Of a stretch of DNA of 64,000 nt, positions 42,877 through 50,818 are shown in pieces. Made by a program: the position numbers and the translations under genes. The DNA is taken from contig CAVVMG010000001.1 of NCBI GenBank assembly GCA_963749415.1, positions 806,001 through 870,000 on the forward strand. Direction: 5' to 3'. This DNA is from JALYNX01 sp963749415 (lineage in GTDB: Bacteria > Actinomycetota > Acidimicrobiia > Spongiisociales > ZC4RG35). The notes beneath the pieces were generated by a model. The model ran no database searches, was not told the origin of the DNA, and saw nothing but the letters and a program-made list of their open reading frames with translations. Positions within the stretch are counted from its first letter, which is position 1, and the number at the start of each line of letters is the position of its first letter.

Positions 42877-43815
42877 GCCCTCTGTCGTCGGCACGTACTC
42901 CAGGTCCACGATCAACGGGAAGTGGTCGGAACCGAGGCTGGGACCGAGGCGTCGGTCCCTCACCCGGAGCCCGTCGCTGTGAAGCAGATGGTCGATCGGC
43001 ACCCGAAGCAGGACGTTGGAGGCCGCCGAGAAGCTGGGCTGGATCCCGAAGCCGATCTGTGAGTTTCGCAGGCGGCCATCGGCGACCAGCCCCTGAAAGG
43101 GCCAGGACCACGGCGTTGCGTTCAGGTCCCCGACCACCAGAAACGCACCCAACTGGTCGCCCGCCCAGTTGGCGGCGAACTCGAGCTGGGCATCGCGCAA
43201 CCCGGCCCTAACCTCGGTTGTGGGGGCGAGGGGATGGCTGGAGAGGAGCTCCACGGTCCCCGGCCAGCCCTCGGGCTCATAGACCAGCGACATCGAACGG
43301 GGCTGGGCCTCGGCGAACCCATACGACACCACCTCGACAGGGCCGCGAGCAAGAACCAGGGTCCCGAAGATCAACTCCTCCGAGCGCCCACGGATCATCT
43401 CGTAGTCGAGCTCCGACGTCTCCAGCGCCACCTCCCACGGCCGGCTCGCCTCGTGGAGGAAGACCAGATCCGGGTCCTCGGATTCGATGAACTCGATGAC
43501 CTCGCTGTACGACTCGTTGCTGGAGAGCAAGTTGAAGCTCATCACCCTGATCGCAGGAGCCGCCGGATCGGACTCACCCGGGGAGCCCACGTACAGGGGA
43601 GCGACGAACACCAGGTTGATCAGGGCCACGGCCAGGATGGCCGCCCCGGCCTTTCGCCATCGAGAGAGGACGACCACAGCCCCGAGGATGGCGAGCACCA
43701 CAACGTATTGGGCGCGGAAATTGGCGAGCACGTCGAGCCACCACACCCATCTCCCGCCAAATGAAGCCAGGCTCATCGCGGCCACGATCGCCGCCGGGAT
43801 GATGACCAGGATCAC
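42874..43815 (-). CDS. Membrane-anchored endonuclease/exonuclease/phosphatase-family protein
   Basis: A 313-residue protein. Three N-terminal hydrophobic helices (about residues 2-20, 38-50, 60-75) are followed by an EEP domain (about 90-310) with RVMSFNLLSSN, DLVFLHEAS, VVGDLNATPWS and the C-terminal GSDHFPLIVDL. The catalytic Glu, Asp/Asn and His are all visible. Substrates in the family range from DNA to phospholipids and inositol phosphates; an external orientation suggests a lipid or envelope ester. GTG 43815 has GGAG 7 nt upstream. Confidence 0.85.
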   Translation of the reverse strand: MILVIIPAAIVAAMSLASFGGRWVWWLDVLANFRAQYVVVLAILGAVVVLSRWRKAGAAILAVALINLVFVAPLYVGSPGESDPAAPAIRVMSFNLLSSNESYSEVIEFIESEDPDLVFLHEASRPWEVALETSELDYEMIRGRSEELIFGTLVLARGPVEVVSYGFAEAQPRSMSLVYEPEGWPGTVELLSSHPLAPTTEVRAGLRDAQLEFAANWAGDQLGAFLVVGDLNATPWSWPFQGLVADGRLRNSQIGFGIQPSFSAASNVLLRVPIDHLLHSDGLRVRDRRLGPSLGSDHFPLIVDLEYVPTTEG

Positions 43816-43824
43816 CTGCTCTCC

Positions 43825-45190
43825 TCAGCTCCGGTCCAACGAGATCAGGCCCCTGATCGCCTCGACCTGGGCGCGAACCGAATCGGGGCCACCCGAGCCC
43901 GGCGAGCGTGGCCTGGTGACCGCAGCCGCCACGTCGAGAAGGGCCAGGTCGGACTCCTCGAAGGACTCGTGGGAGGCGACCAGGTCGTCGATCGTTGCCG
44001 TGTCGATGTCCCTCCCTTCCTCATCGAGCGCGAGAAAGAGGCTTCCAACGGCCCGGTGCGCGTCGCGAAAAGGAACTCCGCGCCGCACCAGGGCCTCGGC
44101 GAGGTCGAGGCTGATGACACTGCCAGTGGGCGGAGGCGGCTCGAACGCGGTGAACGCGAGGAGCTCTGACATGGCGGGGAGGGACGCGGCGAGCACGTCA
44201 TCTGCATCGAACACGATCCGCTTGTCTTCCTGGAGGTCCCGGTTGTACGTGAGTGGCAGCCCTTTCTGCAAGGTGATGATTGCCACCAGATCCCCGGCCA
44301 CCCGGGAGGCGCGCCCTCGCACCAACTCCGCGATGTCCGGGTTCCGCTTATGGGGAAGCGCCGAGGAACCGGTGCTCACCCGATCGTCGAGGCGAGCCCA
44401 GCCGAACTCACTGGAGGACCAGAGCACCATTTCTTCGGCGAGCCGGGACAGGTCGGCCATGGCCTGGGCGCAACAGAACACATACTCGGCGACATGGTCC
44501 CGCGAGCCGACAGCATCCAGGGAGTTGGCGAAAACCGCCTCCATGCCGAGGAGGCGAGCTGATTCCTCGGGGTCGATGTCGAGGCTGGACCCTGCCGACG
44601 CACCCGCTCCCAGCGGAGAGACATCGATCCGGCCGTATGGCGTCGGAGAAGCGGTCGGCGCTGCGTAGTGCCATCCAGGCATAGGCGAGGAGATGGTGTC
44701 CGAGCGTGCTCACCTGCGCCTGCTGCAGGTGGGTGAATGTGGGCACAACGACGTCGGCATGTTGCTCGGCATGACCAGCCAAGTCACCGGCGAATGCGTG
44801 AAGCTGGTCGATCCGCCCGGCGGCAGATCGCTTCAGATAGAGGCGGAGGTCGAGAGCGACCTGATCGTTCCTGGACCGGGCAGTGTGAAGCTTGCCTGCC
44901 ACCTGTCCGATCCGCTCGGCCAGGCTCCTCTCCACCGCGGAGTGCACGTCTTCATCCCCGTCGACGAACTCGAACTCCCCGGCGATGGCCGCGCCCCGAA
45001 GCCCATGGAGACCGGCCAAAATCGCTTCGGCCTCTTCCTTGTCGATGACGCCGGTCTTCCCCAGCATCGTGGCGTGGGCGATTGACCCGTCGATGTCGTC
45101 GAGGAGGAGCCGGCGATCGGACTGGTCCGTGGTGTACTCCCAGAGCACCGCTCCCGGAGACGCTTCGAACCGACCGCTCCAGAGTGTCAT
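43825..45190 (-). pseudogene. argH: Argininosuccinate lyase, split by one apparent +1 frameshift
   Basis: Two frames join into about 454 residues, normal for ArgH, which releases arginine and fumarate. The first holds LWSGRFEASPGAVLWEYTTD, HTARSRNDQVALDLRLYLK and the catalytic-region THLQQAQ; the second holds GSSALPHKRNPDIAELVRG, the signature loop with the catalytic serine. The break is near 44640, within CGCCATAC on the minus strand, and the span is one base over a multiple of three. The ATG overlaps the argG stop. An assembly error is likelier than loss. Confidence 0.88.
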
Positions 45191-46377
45191 TTCCTATCCC
45201 CGGCGCCAAACCCCCGGATCCGGAGGGCATTGAGGTTGATGAACCCCTCGGCGTCGGCCTGGCGGTAGACCTCATCGGCCTCGAAGGTCGCCGATTCCTG
45301 GTCGTAGAGGCTCTCCGGCGCCCTCCTCCCGGTGACCGCGGCCGACCCTTTGTAGAGGCTTATCCGGGCCTCGCCGTTCACTGTCTCCTGGATCCCGTCC
45401 ATGAAACCCTGGAGACCGACCCGCTCCGGGCTGAACCAGAACCCGTTGTAGACCATGTCGGCGTACCGGGGCACCAGTTGATCGCGGAGATGCATCACCT
45501 CGCGGTCGAGGGTCACCGATTCGACGGCGCGATGAGCAAGGTGGAGCAGGCTCCCTCCGGGGGTCTCGTAGACGCCGCGGCTCTTGATCCCCACGAAGCG
45601 GTTTTCAACGATGTCGACTCGACCCACCCCGTTGCGGCCCGCGATCTCGTTGGCCTTCTCCAGTAGGGCGACGGGATCGAGCTCCTGGCCGTCGATCGTC
45701 ACCGGGTTGCCGACTCGAAACCCGATCGTCACCTCCTCGACAACGTCAGGGGCGTCTGTGGCGTCGGTGGTCATCCGAAACATCTTCGGGGGCGGTGGGG
45801 CCCAGGGGTCCTCGAGAATGCCTCCCTCGTAGGAGACATGGAGCAGGTTGGCATCGGTGGAGTACGGGGACTCCTTGGTCACCGGGACCGCTATCCCCCG
45901 CTCCCGGGCGTAGTCCATGAGGTCGGCTCGACCCTTCATGCCCCAGATGCGCCACGGAGCGATCACCTTCAGATCCGGAGCGAGCGCTGCGATGGAGAGC
46001 TCGAAGCGGACCTGGTCGTTGCCCTTTCCCGTGGCACCGTGGGAGATGGTGTCGGCGCCGAACTCACGGGCTGCCCGCACCAGGCCCTCGCTGATGATCG
46101 GCCGGGCCAGCGACGTCCCGAGCAGGTAGTGGCCTTCGTAGATCGCAGAAGCCCGGAGCGCGGGGAAGACGGCGCCGCTCACGAAGCGCTCACGCAGGTC
46201 CTCGACGACGGCATCGACGGCCCCTGTCTCCAGGGCCTTGACTCGTGCCTCGGCCACTTCGGCGCCCTGTCCTACATCGGCGGTGTAGGCGATGACCTCG
46301 GCCCCTTGCTCCTCGCGGAGCCAGGCGAGGATCACCGAGGTGTCGAGACCACCCGAATATGCGAGTACGACCTTCAT
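45187..46377 (-). CDS. argG: Argininosuccinate synthase
   Basis: A 396-residue ATP-dependent ligase joining citrulline and aspartate. The PP-loop is VLAYSGGLDTSVIL at residue 4, with SHGATGKGNDQVRFE (about 115) and the citrulline-binding YSTDANLLHVSYEGG. ATG 46377 overlaps the cca stop, and its own stop overlaps argH, so cca, argG and argH form one coupled chain. Other arg genes are absent from the window. Confidence 0.96.
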   Translation of the reverse strand: MKVVLAYSGGLDTSVILAWLREEQGAEVIAYTADVGQGAEVAEARVKALETGAVDAVVEDLRERFVSGAVFPALRASAIYEGHYLLGTSLARPIISEGLVRAAREFGADTISHGATGKGNDQVRFELSIAALAPDLKVIAPWRIWGMKGRADLMDYARERGIAVPVTKESPYSTDANLLHVSYEGGILEDPWAPPPPKMFRMTTDATDAPDVVEEVTIGFRVGNPVTIDGQELDPVALLEKANEIAGRNGVGRVDIVENRFVGIKSRGVYETPGGSLLHLAHRAVESVTLDREVMHLRDQLVPRYADMVYNGFWFSPERVGLQGFMDGIQETVNGEARISLYKGSAAVTGRRAPESLYDQESATFEADEVYRQADAEGFINLNALRIRGFGAGDRK

Positions 46378-47798
46378 TCCTCTTCCTCCGACGCCGGCGG
46401 AGGCCCGGGGTCAGCCATCCCCTTGTCCATTGCCCACTCTCTCGCCACGAGGTACGCCTCCTGGGCCGGGTAGGGGCCCTCCTCGATCCGGCGCTCGAGC
46501 AGGAGATCCATGATCTCACCAACCGCCGGTCCCGGCTCAATCCCCAGGTAGCCCATCACCTGGTGCCCATCGAGAGGTGCCCGCAACGCAGCGAGTCCTT
46601 CCTGCTCTGAAAGGTAGGCAATCCTCTCCTCCAACTCGTCGAGACGCTCCATGATCTCCCGCTCGCGGCGGGGGTTCGCCGTGGTGATGTCGCATCGCAC
46701 CAACTCGTTGAGCCGGTCGAGCAGTGGGCCGGCGTCCCTCACGTAGCGGCGAACCGCCGAGTCGGTCCAGCCCATTTTCAGCGTATGTGGCCGCAGATGG
46801 AGGAAAACGAGCTGGGAAACGTCCTCGACCGTCTCCTTGGGGTAGCGCAGGGCCTTCATCCGCCGCCGTGTCAGCCGGGCTCCCACCACCTCGTGATGAT
46901 GGAAGGAGACTCCCTCTGGCCCGAACTGGCGGGTTTCCGGCTTCCCGATGTCGTGGAACAGGGCGGCCAGACGAAGCGTCAGATGCGGGGATGCCTTCTC
47001 GACGACGGCGAAGGTGTGGGCCAGCACGTCCTTGTGCCGGTGCTGGGGGTCTTGCTCCATCGCGAGGTCCGGGAGCTCGGGGAGGAAGTGGGCAGCCAGT
47101 CCCGACCTTACGATCCCCTCCAACGCGGTTCCCGGCATCGGTGCGACCAGCAGCTTGGACAGCTCGTCCCTGATCCGCTCTGCGGAGACGATGTCGAGAC
47201 GGTCCCCCATCGACGAAACCGCCGCCAATGCGTCCGGATCGGGGTCGAACCCGAGTGTCGCCTGGAAACGGAACAGGCGGAGCATGCGCAGCGGGTCGTC
47301 GGAGAAGGAGTGAGTGGGCTCGATCGGCGTCCGCAGTCTTTGCGCAGCCAGGTCGGCCAGACCGCCGAAGGGGTCGACTGGCTCCATCTCCATGAGGCGA
47401 AGCGCCATTGCGTTCACGGTGAAATCGCGACGCGCCAGGTCATCTTCGATCCGCTTCGAGTAGCTCACCTTTGGCTTGCGCGAGTCGTCTCGGTACACGT
47501 CGGCGCGAAAGGTGGTGACCTCGACCGTCTGGCCGTCTCTCACCGCGGCCACGGTCCCAAAGGCCGCACCGACCGTGTACACCGCATCCGCCCAATCCCC
47601 GAGGATCGAAGCGGTCCGGTCAGGAAGGGCATCGGTGGCGAAGTCGAAGTCGAATTCGTCGACCTTTCGCTCCAGGAAGGCGTCGCGCACCGATCCCCCA
47701 ACGAGGAACAGCTGATGGCCTGCCGCGGCGAACCGATCGGCCAGCTGTGCCGGAGGCAATTCGGGGGCGACCAGGAACTCGAGCCGCTTCGGTATCAC
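46374..47798 (-). CDS. cca: CCA tRNA nucleotidyltransferase
   Basis: A 474-residue class II nucleotidyltransferase that adds CCA to tRNA 3' ends; the local tRNA lacks an encoded CCA. Head-domain motifs are LVGGSVRDAFL and EFDFDFATDALP (metal aspartates), then RRDFTVNAMA and the NTP-selecting ERIRDELSKLL. A C-terminal HD domain (ALFHDIGKPETR) follows. Its position near the origin matches the mycobacterial pcnA. GTG 47798 lies 6 nt after TAATCT. Confidence 0.93.
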   Translation of the reverse strand: MIPKRLEFLVAPELPPAQLADRFAAAGHQLFLVGGSVRDAFLERKVDEFDFDFATDALPDRTASILGDWADAVYTVGAAFGTVAAVRDGQTVEVTTFRADVYRDDSRKPKVSYSKRIEDDLARRDFTVNAMALRLMEMEPVDPFGGLADLAAQRLRTPIEPTHSFSDDPLRMLRLFRFQATLGFDPDPDALAAVSSMGDRLDIVSAERIRDELSKLLVAPMPGTALEGIVRSGLAAHFLPELPDLAMEQDPQHRHKDVLAHTFAVVEKASPHLTLRLAALFHDIGKPETRQFGPEGVSFHHHEVVGARLTRRRMKALRYPKETVEDVSQLVFLHLRPHTLKMGWTDSAVRRYVRDAGPLLDRLNELVRCDITTANPRREREIMERLDELEERIAYLSEQEGLAALRAPLDGHQVMGYLGIEPGPAVGEIMDLLLERRIEEGPYPAQEAYLVAREWAMDKGMADPGPPPASEEEE

Positions 47799-47804
47799 CC
47801 GGTG

Positions 47805-47810
47805 AGATTA
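47805..47810 (-). promoter_or_regulatory. -10 element TAATCT of cca-argG-argH
   Basis: TAATCT, 6 nt, GTG 47798 on the minus strand; identical in sequence and spacing to the thrB element. Confidence 0.55.
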
Positions 47811-47860
47811 AAGGGCAGCACCTCGAGGTCTTCCCTCAAGTCCTGTATTCGCGTTCTGTG

Positions 47861-47896
47861 ACGTACGTGCGCATATGCGCACATGCGTATGTGCGT
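47861..47896. repeat. 36-bp alternating purine-pyrimidine tract with nested palindromes
   Basis: Every step from 47861 to 47896 alternates purine and pyrimidine. Within it TGCGCATATGCGCA is a perfect palindrome, and GCACATGCGTATGTGC folds as a stem-loop. It sits between the pilT stop and the cca promoter. Confidence 0.85.
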
Positions 47897-47902
47897 TTGG
47901 CC

Positions 47903-48982
47903 CTAGATCGAGATTCCTGCGGCCATCGCCTTGGCCCGCATCTCGTGGACGTTGCGGGCGTGTGGGATGGCGGTGGGCAGCTCGATGACCCGATTCACGA
48001 CCAGCTTCAACATCGACTGGTCGAAGGTCTGCATGCCGAAGAACTCGCTCTCCTTCATGATGTCGAGCAGTTGGCCGGAGTCGTCCCCGCCCAGAATCCA
48101 TTCCTGAACCCGCTCGTTGGCGGTCATCACCTCACAGGCGAGCACATGGGTCCCCTCCTGGCCTTCGAGAAGGCGCTGGCTCATGATGGCAAGCAGCTGG
48201 GCGGCGAGCTGGTTACGGACCACACCTTGCTCGGTCTCGGGAAAGAGAGAGACGATCCGATTGACTGTGTCCACCGGGTCGCTGGTTCGCATCGATGAGA
48301 TGACGAGATGCCCGGTCTCGGATGCGGCCACCGCGGCCCGCGCAGTTTCCTGGCTGTCGATCTCGGAGACGATGATGACGTCGGTGTCGTGGCGCATGGC
48401 ACCACGGATCGCCTGTGCATAGTCAGGGGTGTCCACCCCGACTTCACGCTGCACCACCACCGCCCGCTTGTCCGGGTGCAGCACCTCGATCGGGTCCTCG
48501 ATGGTGAGAATCGAGACCGCCCGATTGGAGTTGATCCAATCGAGAATCGACGAAATGGTGGAGGTCTTGCCCGAGCCGGAGGGGCCGGTCACCAGGAGCA
48601 ACCCGGATTGCTCGGCGGCCAGCTTCTCCACTATCCGGGGAAGGCCGAGCTCGGAGAAGCTCCTCGAAGCGGAGACGACGCGCCGCATCACCAGCGAGAC
48701 CGACCCTCGCTGTCGGAAGGCGGAGGCCCGGAACCGCCCGAGGTCCTGGCGCCCGTAGGCGAAGTCGACATGGCCGTATACCTTGAACTCTTCGGCGGCC
48801 CGGGGGGTGAAGATGGCTTCAGAGGCGCTCTGCGTGTCCTCAGGTGTGAGGCTGGCGTAGCCATCCAGTCGGCGGATCTCCCCGTTCACCCGGGCCACAG
48901 GGGGCGATCCAACCTTGAGGTGCACGTCGGAAGCGCTGAGAGCGACCGCCTGACGCAGCAACTCATCGATGTTGATTTCCAT
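47903..48982 (-). CDS. PilT-like secretion/retraction ATPase
   Basis: A 359-residue ATPase of the PilT/GspE superfamily: N-terminal PAS-like domain (SASDVHLKVGSPP), Walker A LLVTGPSGSGKTST (about residue 130) and a C-terminal GMQTFDQSMLKLV. The Asp box reads VSEIDSQETA instead of the usual GEMRDLET, and the His box reads SSMRTSDP, with Arg replacing the conserved His. No other type IV pilus gene is in the window. AAAGG lies 3 nt before ATG 48982. Confidence 0.85.
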   Translation of the reverse strand: MEINIDELLRQAVALSASDVHLKVGSPPVARVNGEIRRLDGYASLTPEDTQSASEAIFTPRAAEEFKVYGHVDFAYGRQDLGRFRASAFRQRGSVSLVMRRVVSASRSFSELGLPRIVEKLAAEQSGLLLVTGPSGSGKTSTISSILDWINSNRAVSILTIEDPIEVLHPDKRAVVVQREVGVDTPDYAQAIRGAMRHDTDVIIVSEIDSQETARAAVAASETGHLVISSMRTSDPVDTVNRIVSLFPETEQGVVRNQLAAQLLAIMSQRLLEGQEGTHVLACEVMTANERVQEWILGGDDSGQLLDIMKESEFFGMQTFDQSMLKLVVNRVIELPTAIPHARNVHEMRAKAMAAGISI

Positions 48983-49048
48983 AGTCCTTTCCCGTTTGTC
49001 CCAGGTGGTGTTATCGGACGGAAGCCGACCTGAATTGAAGGGGATTCG

Positions 49049-50053
49049 TCAGAGGGGCCAGTGCCGGGAAACCACGGCTGAGGCTGCTTCGAGCATCAGC
49101 GAAGCCCGGGGCGGTGACGTGAGGCCGGCCTCGAACCCGGTCTCCCCCGCCATGCCGCGCAGCGTTGCCGACGTGGAATCCCGCAGGGCGTCGAGGTCGT
49201 AGCCCCCCTCGAGGACGAAGACCGCCCGATTTGGGGGATGCGTGGCACGAAGCCTGGACGCCATCCACCCGTAGTCCGCGGCTACCAGCCTCATCTCCGC
49301 CAGTTCGTCGTCGACATGGGCATCGAACCCTGAGCTGACCAGAACCCAGTCCGCCCCGAACGCATCGAGCGTGGGAATCACGATCTCTTCCCATGCCCGT
49401 CGGTACACGTCGCCGGCGGTGCCAGGAGGGAGGGGGATGTTCACAGTGGTGCCTTTGGCCCCCAACTCGATGTCTTCCAGGTCACCCTCGTACGGGTAGA
49501 AGGGGCTCTGATGGAGCGACACGTAGAGGACCCCGGGATCGGGCGCGAACATCGTCTGGCTCCCATTCCCATGGTGGACGTCCCAATCGAGGACGGCGAC
49601 ACGCTCCCCACGCGCTCGGAGCAGGGCGGCTCCAACCGCGATGTTGTTGAAGAGGCAGAAACCCATTGCCCGGTTGCGGAGCGCGTGATGGCCCGGCGGC
49701 CGGGCAACCACGAACCCTGTCCTCTCGCCTCCCCTCTCGAGGTGCTCGATTGCCGCGACCACGCCGCCGGCCGCGGTCAGCGCGGCGGTCCAGCTCTCCC
49801 CGGAGACGATGGTGTCTCGATCGAGTGCACCCCCGCCCAAAAGGCAGAACTCCTCGACGAGCTCGATGTAGTCCGGGTCATGGACCAAGGCGAGCTCACT
49901 TCGCTTCACCTCGGGCGACTCGAAGGGGAGCGTGGGGAGACCGCTGTCAGCGATTCCCTGCAGCACCGCCCCCACCCGCGCCGGGCGCTCAGGGTGGAAT
50001 GGGCTCGTGTCGTGGTCGAGGGACGATGGATGCGACGCGACTACGACCTCCAT
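49049..50053 (-). CDS. Histone-deacetylase-family (AcuC/APAH-like) hydrolase
   Basis: A 334-residue zinc deacetylase. Motifs are FHPERPARV near the start, the catalytic RPPGHHA (about residue 128), metal-binding VLDWDVHHGNGSQ (about residue 165) and SSGFDAHVDD (about residue 250), and VLEGGYDLDAL. Bacterial members act on acetoin-pathway proteins, acetylpolyamines or other acetyl amides. ATG 50053 is chosen because the homologous start VVASHPSS lies there, with GGGAG upstream. Confidence 0.88.
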   Translation of the reverse strand: MEVVVASHPSSLDHDTSPFHPERPARVGAVLQGIADSGLPTLPFESPEVKRSELALVHDPDYIELVEEFCLLGGGALDRDTIVSGESWTAALTAAGGVVAAIEHLERGGERTGFVVARPPGHHALRNRAMGFCLFNNIAVGAALLRARGERVAVLDWDVHHGNGSQTMFAPDPGVLYVSLHQSPFYPYEGDLEDIELGAKGTTVNIPLPPGTAGDVYRRAWEEIVIPTLDAFGADWVLVSSGFDAHVDDELAEMRLVAADYGWMASRLRATHPPNRAVFVLEGGYDLDALRDSTSATLRGMAGETGFEAGLTSPPRASLMLEAASAVVSRHWPL

Positions 50054-50059
50054 GCCCCT

Positions 50060-50065
50060 TACTCT
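50060..50065 (+). promoter_or_regulatory. -10 element TACTCT of the GNAT gene
   Basis: TACTCT, 7 nt, GTG 50073. It favours GTG 50073 over ATG 50052, which would share a CATG with the divergent HDAC-family start. Confidence 0.45.
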
Positions 50066-50072
50066 CCCACAG

Positions 50073-50792
50073 GTGCCGGACCGCGTGCATCTAGATGGAG
50101 CCTGGCCCGGGTCGGTCATCATCCGACGGGGATGGGCCAGGGCTCAGGCCCGGCCCTGGAACGATGAAGGGCCCGAAGCAGCGATCCGGCTGGTCAGGGG
50201 CTCGTCTGACTTCCTCGGCTCCGCGTCCAGGACGCTCCTCGAGTTGGGGAGCAACGAGGTCTACTCCCCGGCCCTGTACCCGAACGCCACCCGGATCTGG
50301 GACGACGCCGGATTCCGGCAATTCCGCGAGCTGACGGTGATGGAGCGCGCCCTCGACCAAACGCTGGAGGAGCCAGACCATCGAGTCGGCCTGGCCCGGT
50401 CACCGGACTGGAATGCGCTGGCCGACGTCGACCGGGAGTCTTTCTCCGGTTTCTGGCGAATGAGCGCCCTCGGGCTCGCTGAGGCGATGAATGCCACGCC
50501 CCGCTCCGCCCTTTTCCAGATCGACGATGGGCCGGGCCCGATCGCATATGCAATCGTCGGCGCCCAGTTCACGACCTCCTACCTGCAGAGGGTGGCAGTG
50601 GTTCCAAACCGCGGCGGGCGGGGACTGGGCACCGCTCTGATCCGGGGCTGCTTGCTCTGGGCCCGGGCCCGTGGAGCGCGATCGATGGTGCTCAACGTCC
50701 GTCCGGAAAACGACAGGGCCGCCCGGATTTACCAGCGCGAGGGGTTCACCGACACCGGGGTCGCCCTCCGCGTGCTCAGGTTCGAGAGCTGA
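50073..50792 (+). CDS. GNAT-family N-acetyltransferase
   Basis: About 239 residues. The C-terminal half is a GNAT domain with the acetyl-CoA loop VVPNRGGRGLGTALI and the following LNVRPENDRAARIYQREGF, typical of RimI-like enzymes. The N-terminal half (about 1-110) looks like a second, degenerate GNAT half (VIIRRGWARAQARPW), so a tandem-GNAT architecture is likely. In actinobacteria this neighbourhood near mviN and sigM often contains acetyltransferases; substrate unknown. Confidence 0.82.
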   Translation: MPDRVHLDGAWPGSVIIRRGWARAQARPWNDEGPEAAIRLVRGSSDFLGSASRTLLELGSNEVYSPALYPNATRIWDDAGFRQFRELTVMERALDQTLEEPDHRVGLARSPDWNALADVDRESFSGFWRMSALGLAEAMNATPRSALFQIDDGPGPIAYAIVGAQFTTSYLQRVAVVPNRGGRGLGTALIRGCLLWARARGARSMVLNVRPENDRAARIYQREGFTDTGVALRVLRFES

Positions 50793-50818
50793 GCTCAACA
50801 GGCTGCTGAACTGCTCCC

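Noticed and set aside
50051..50053. HDAC-family and GNAT genes sharing a CATG start
   Set aside because: TACTCT 7 nt before GTG 50073 supports a later GNAT start in the same frame.
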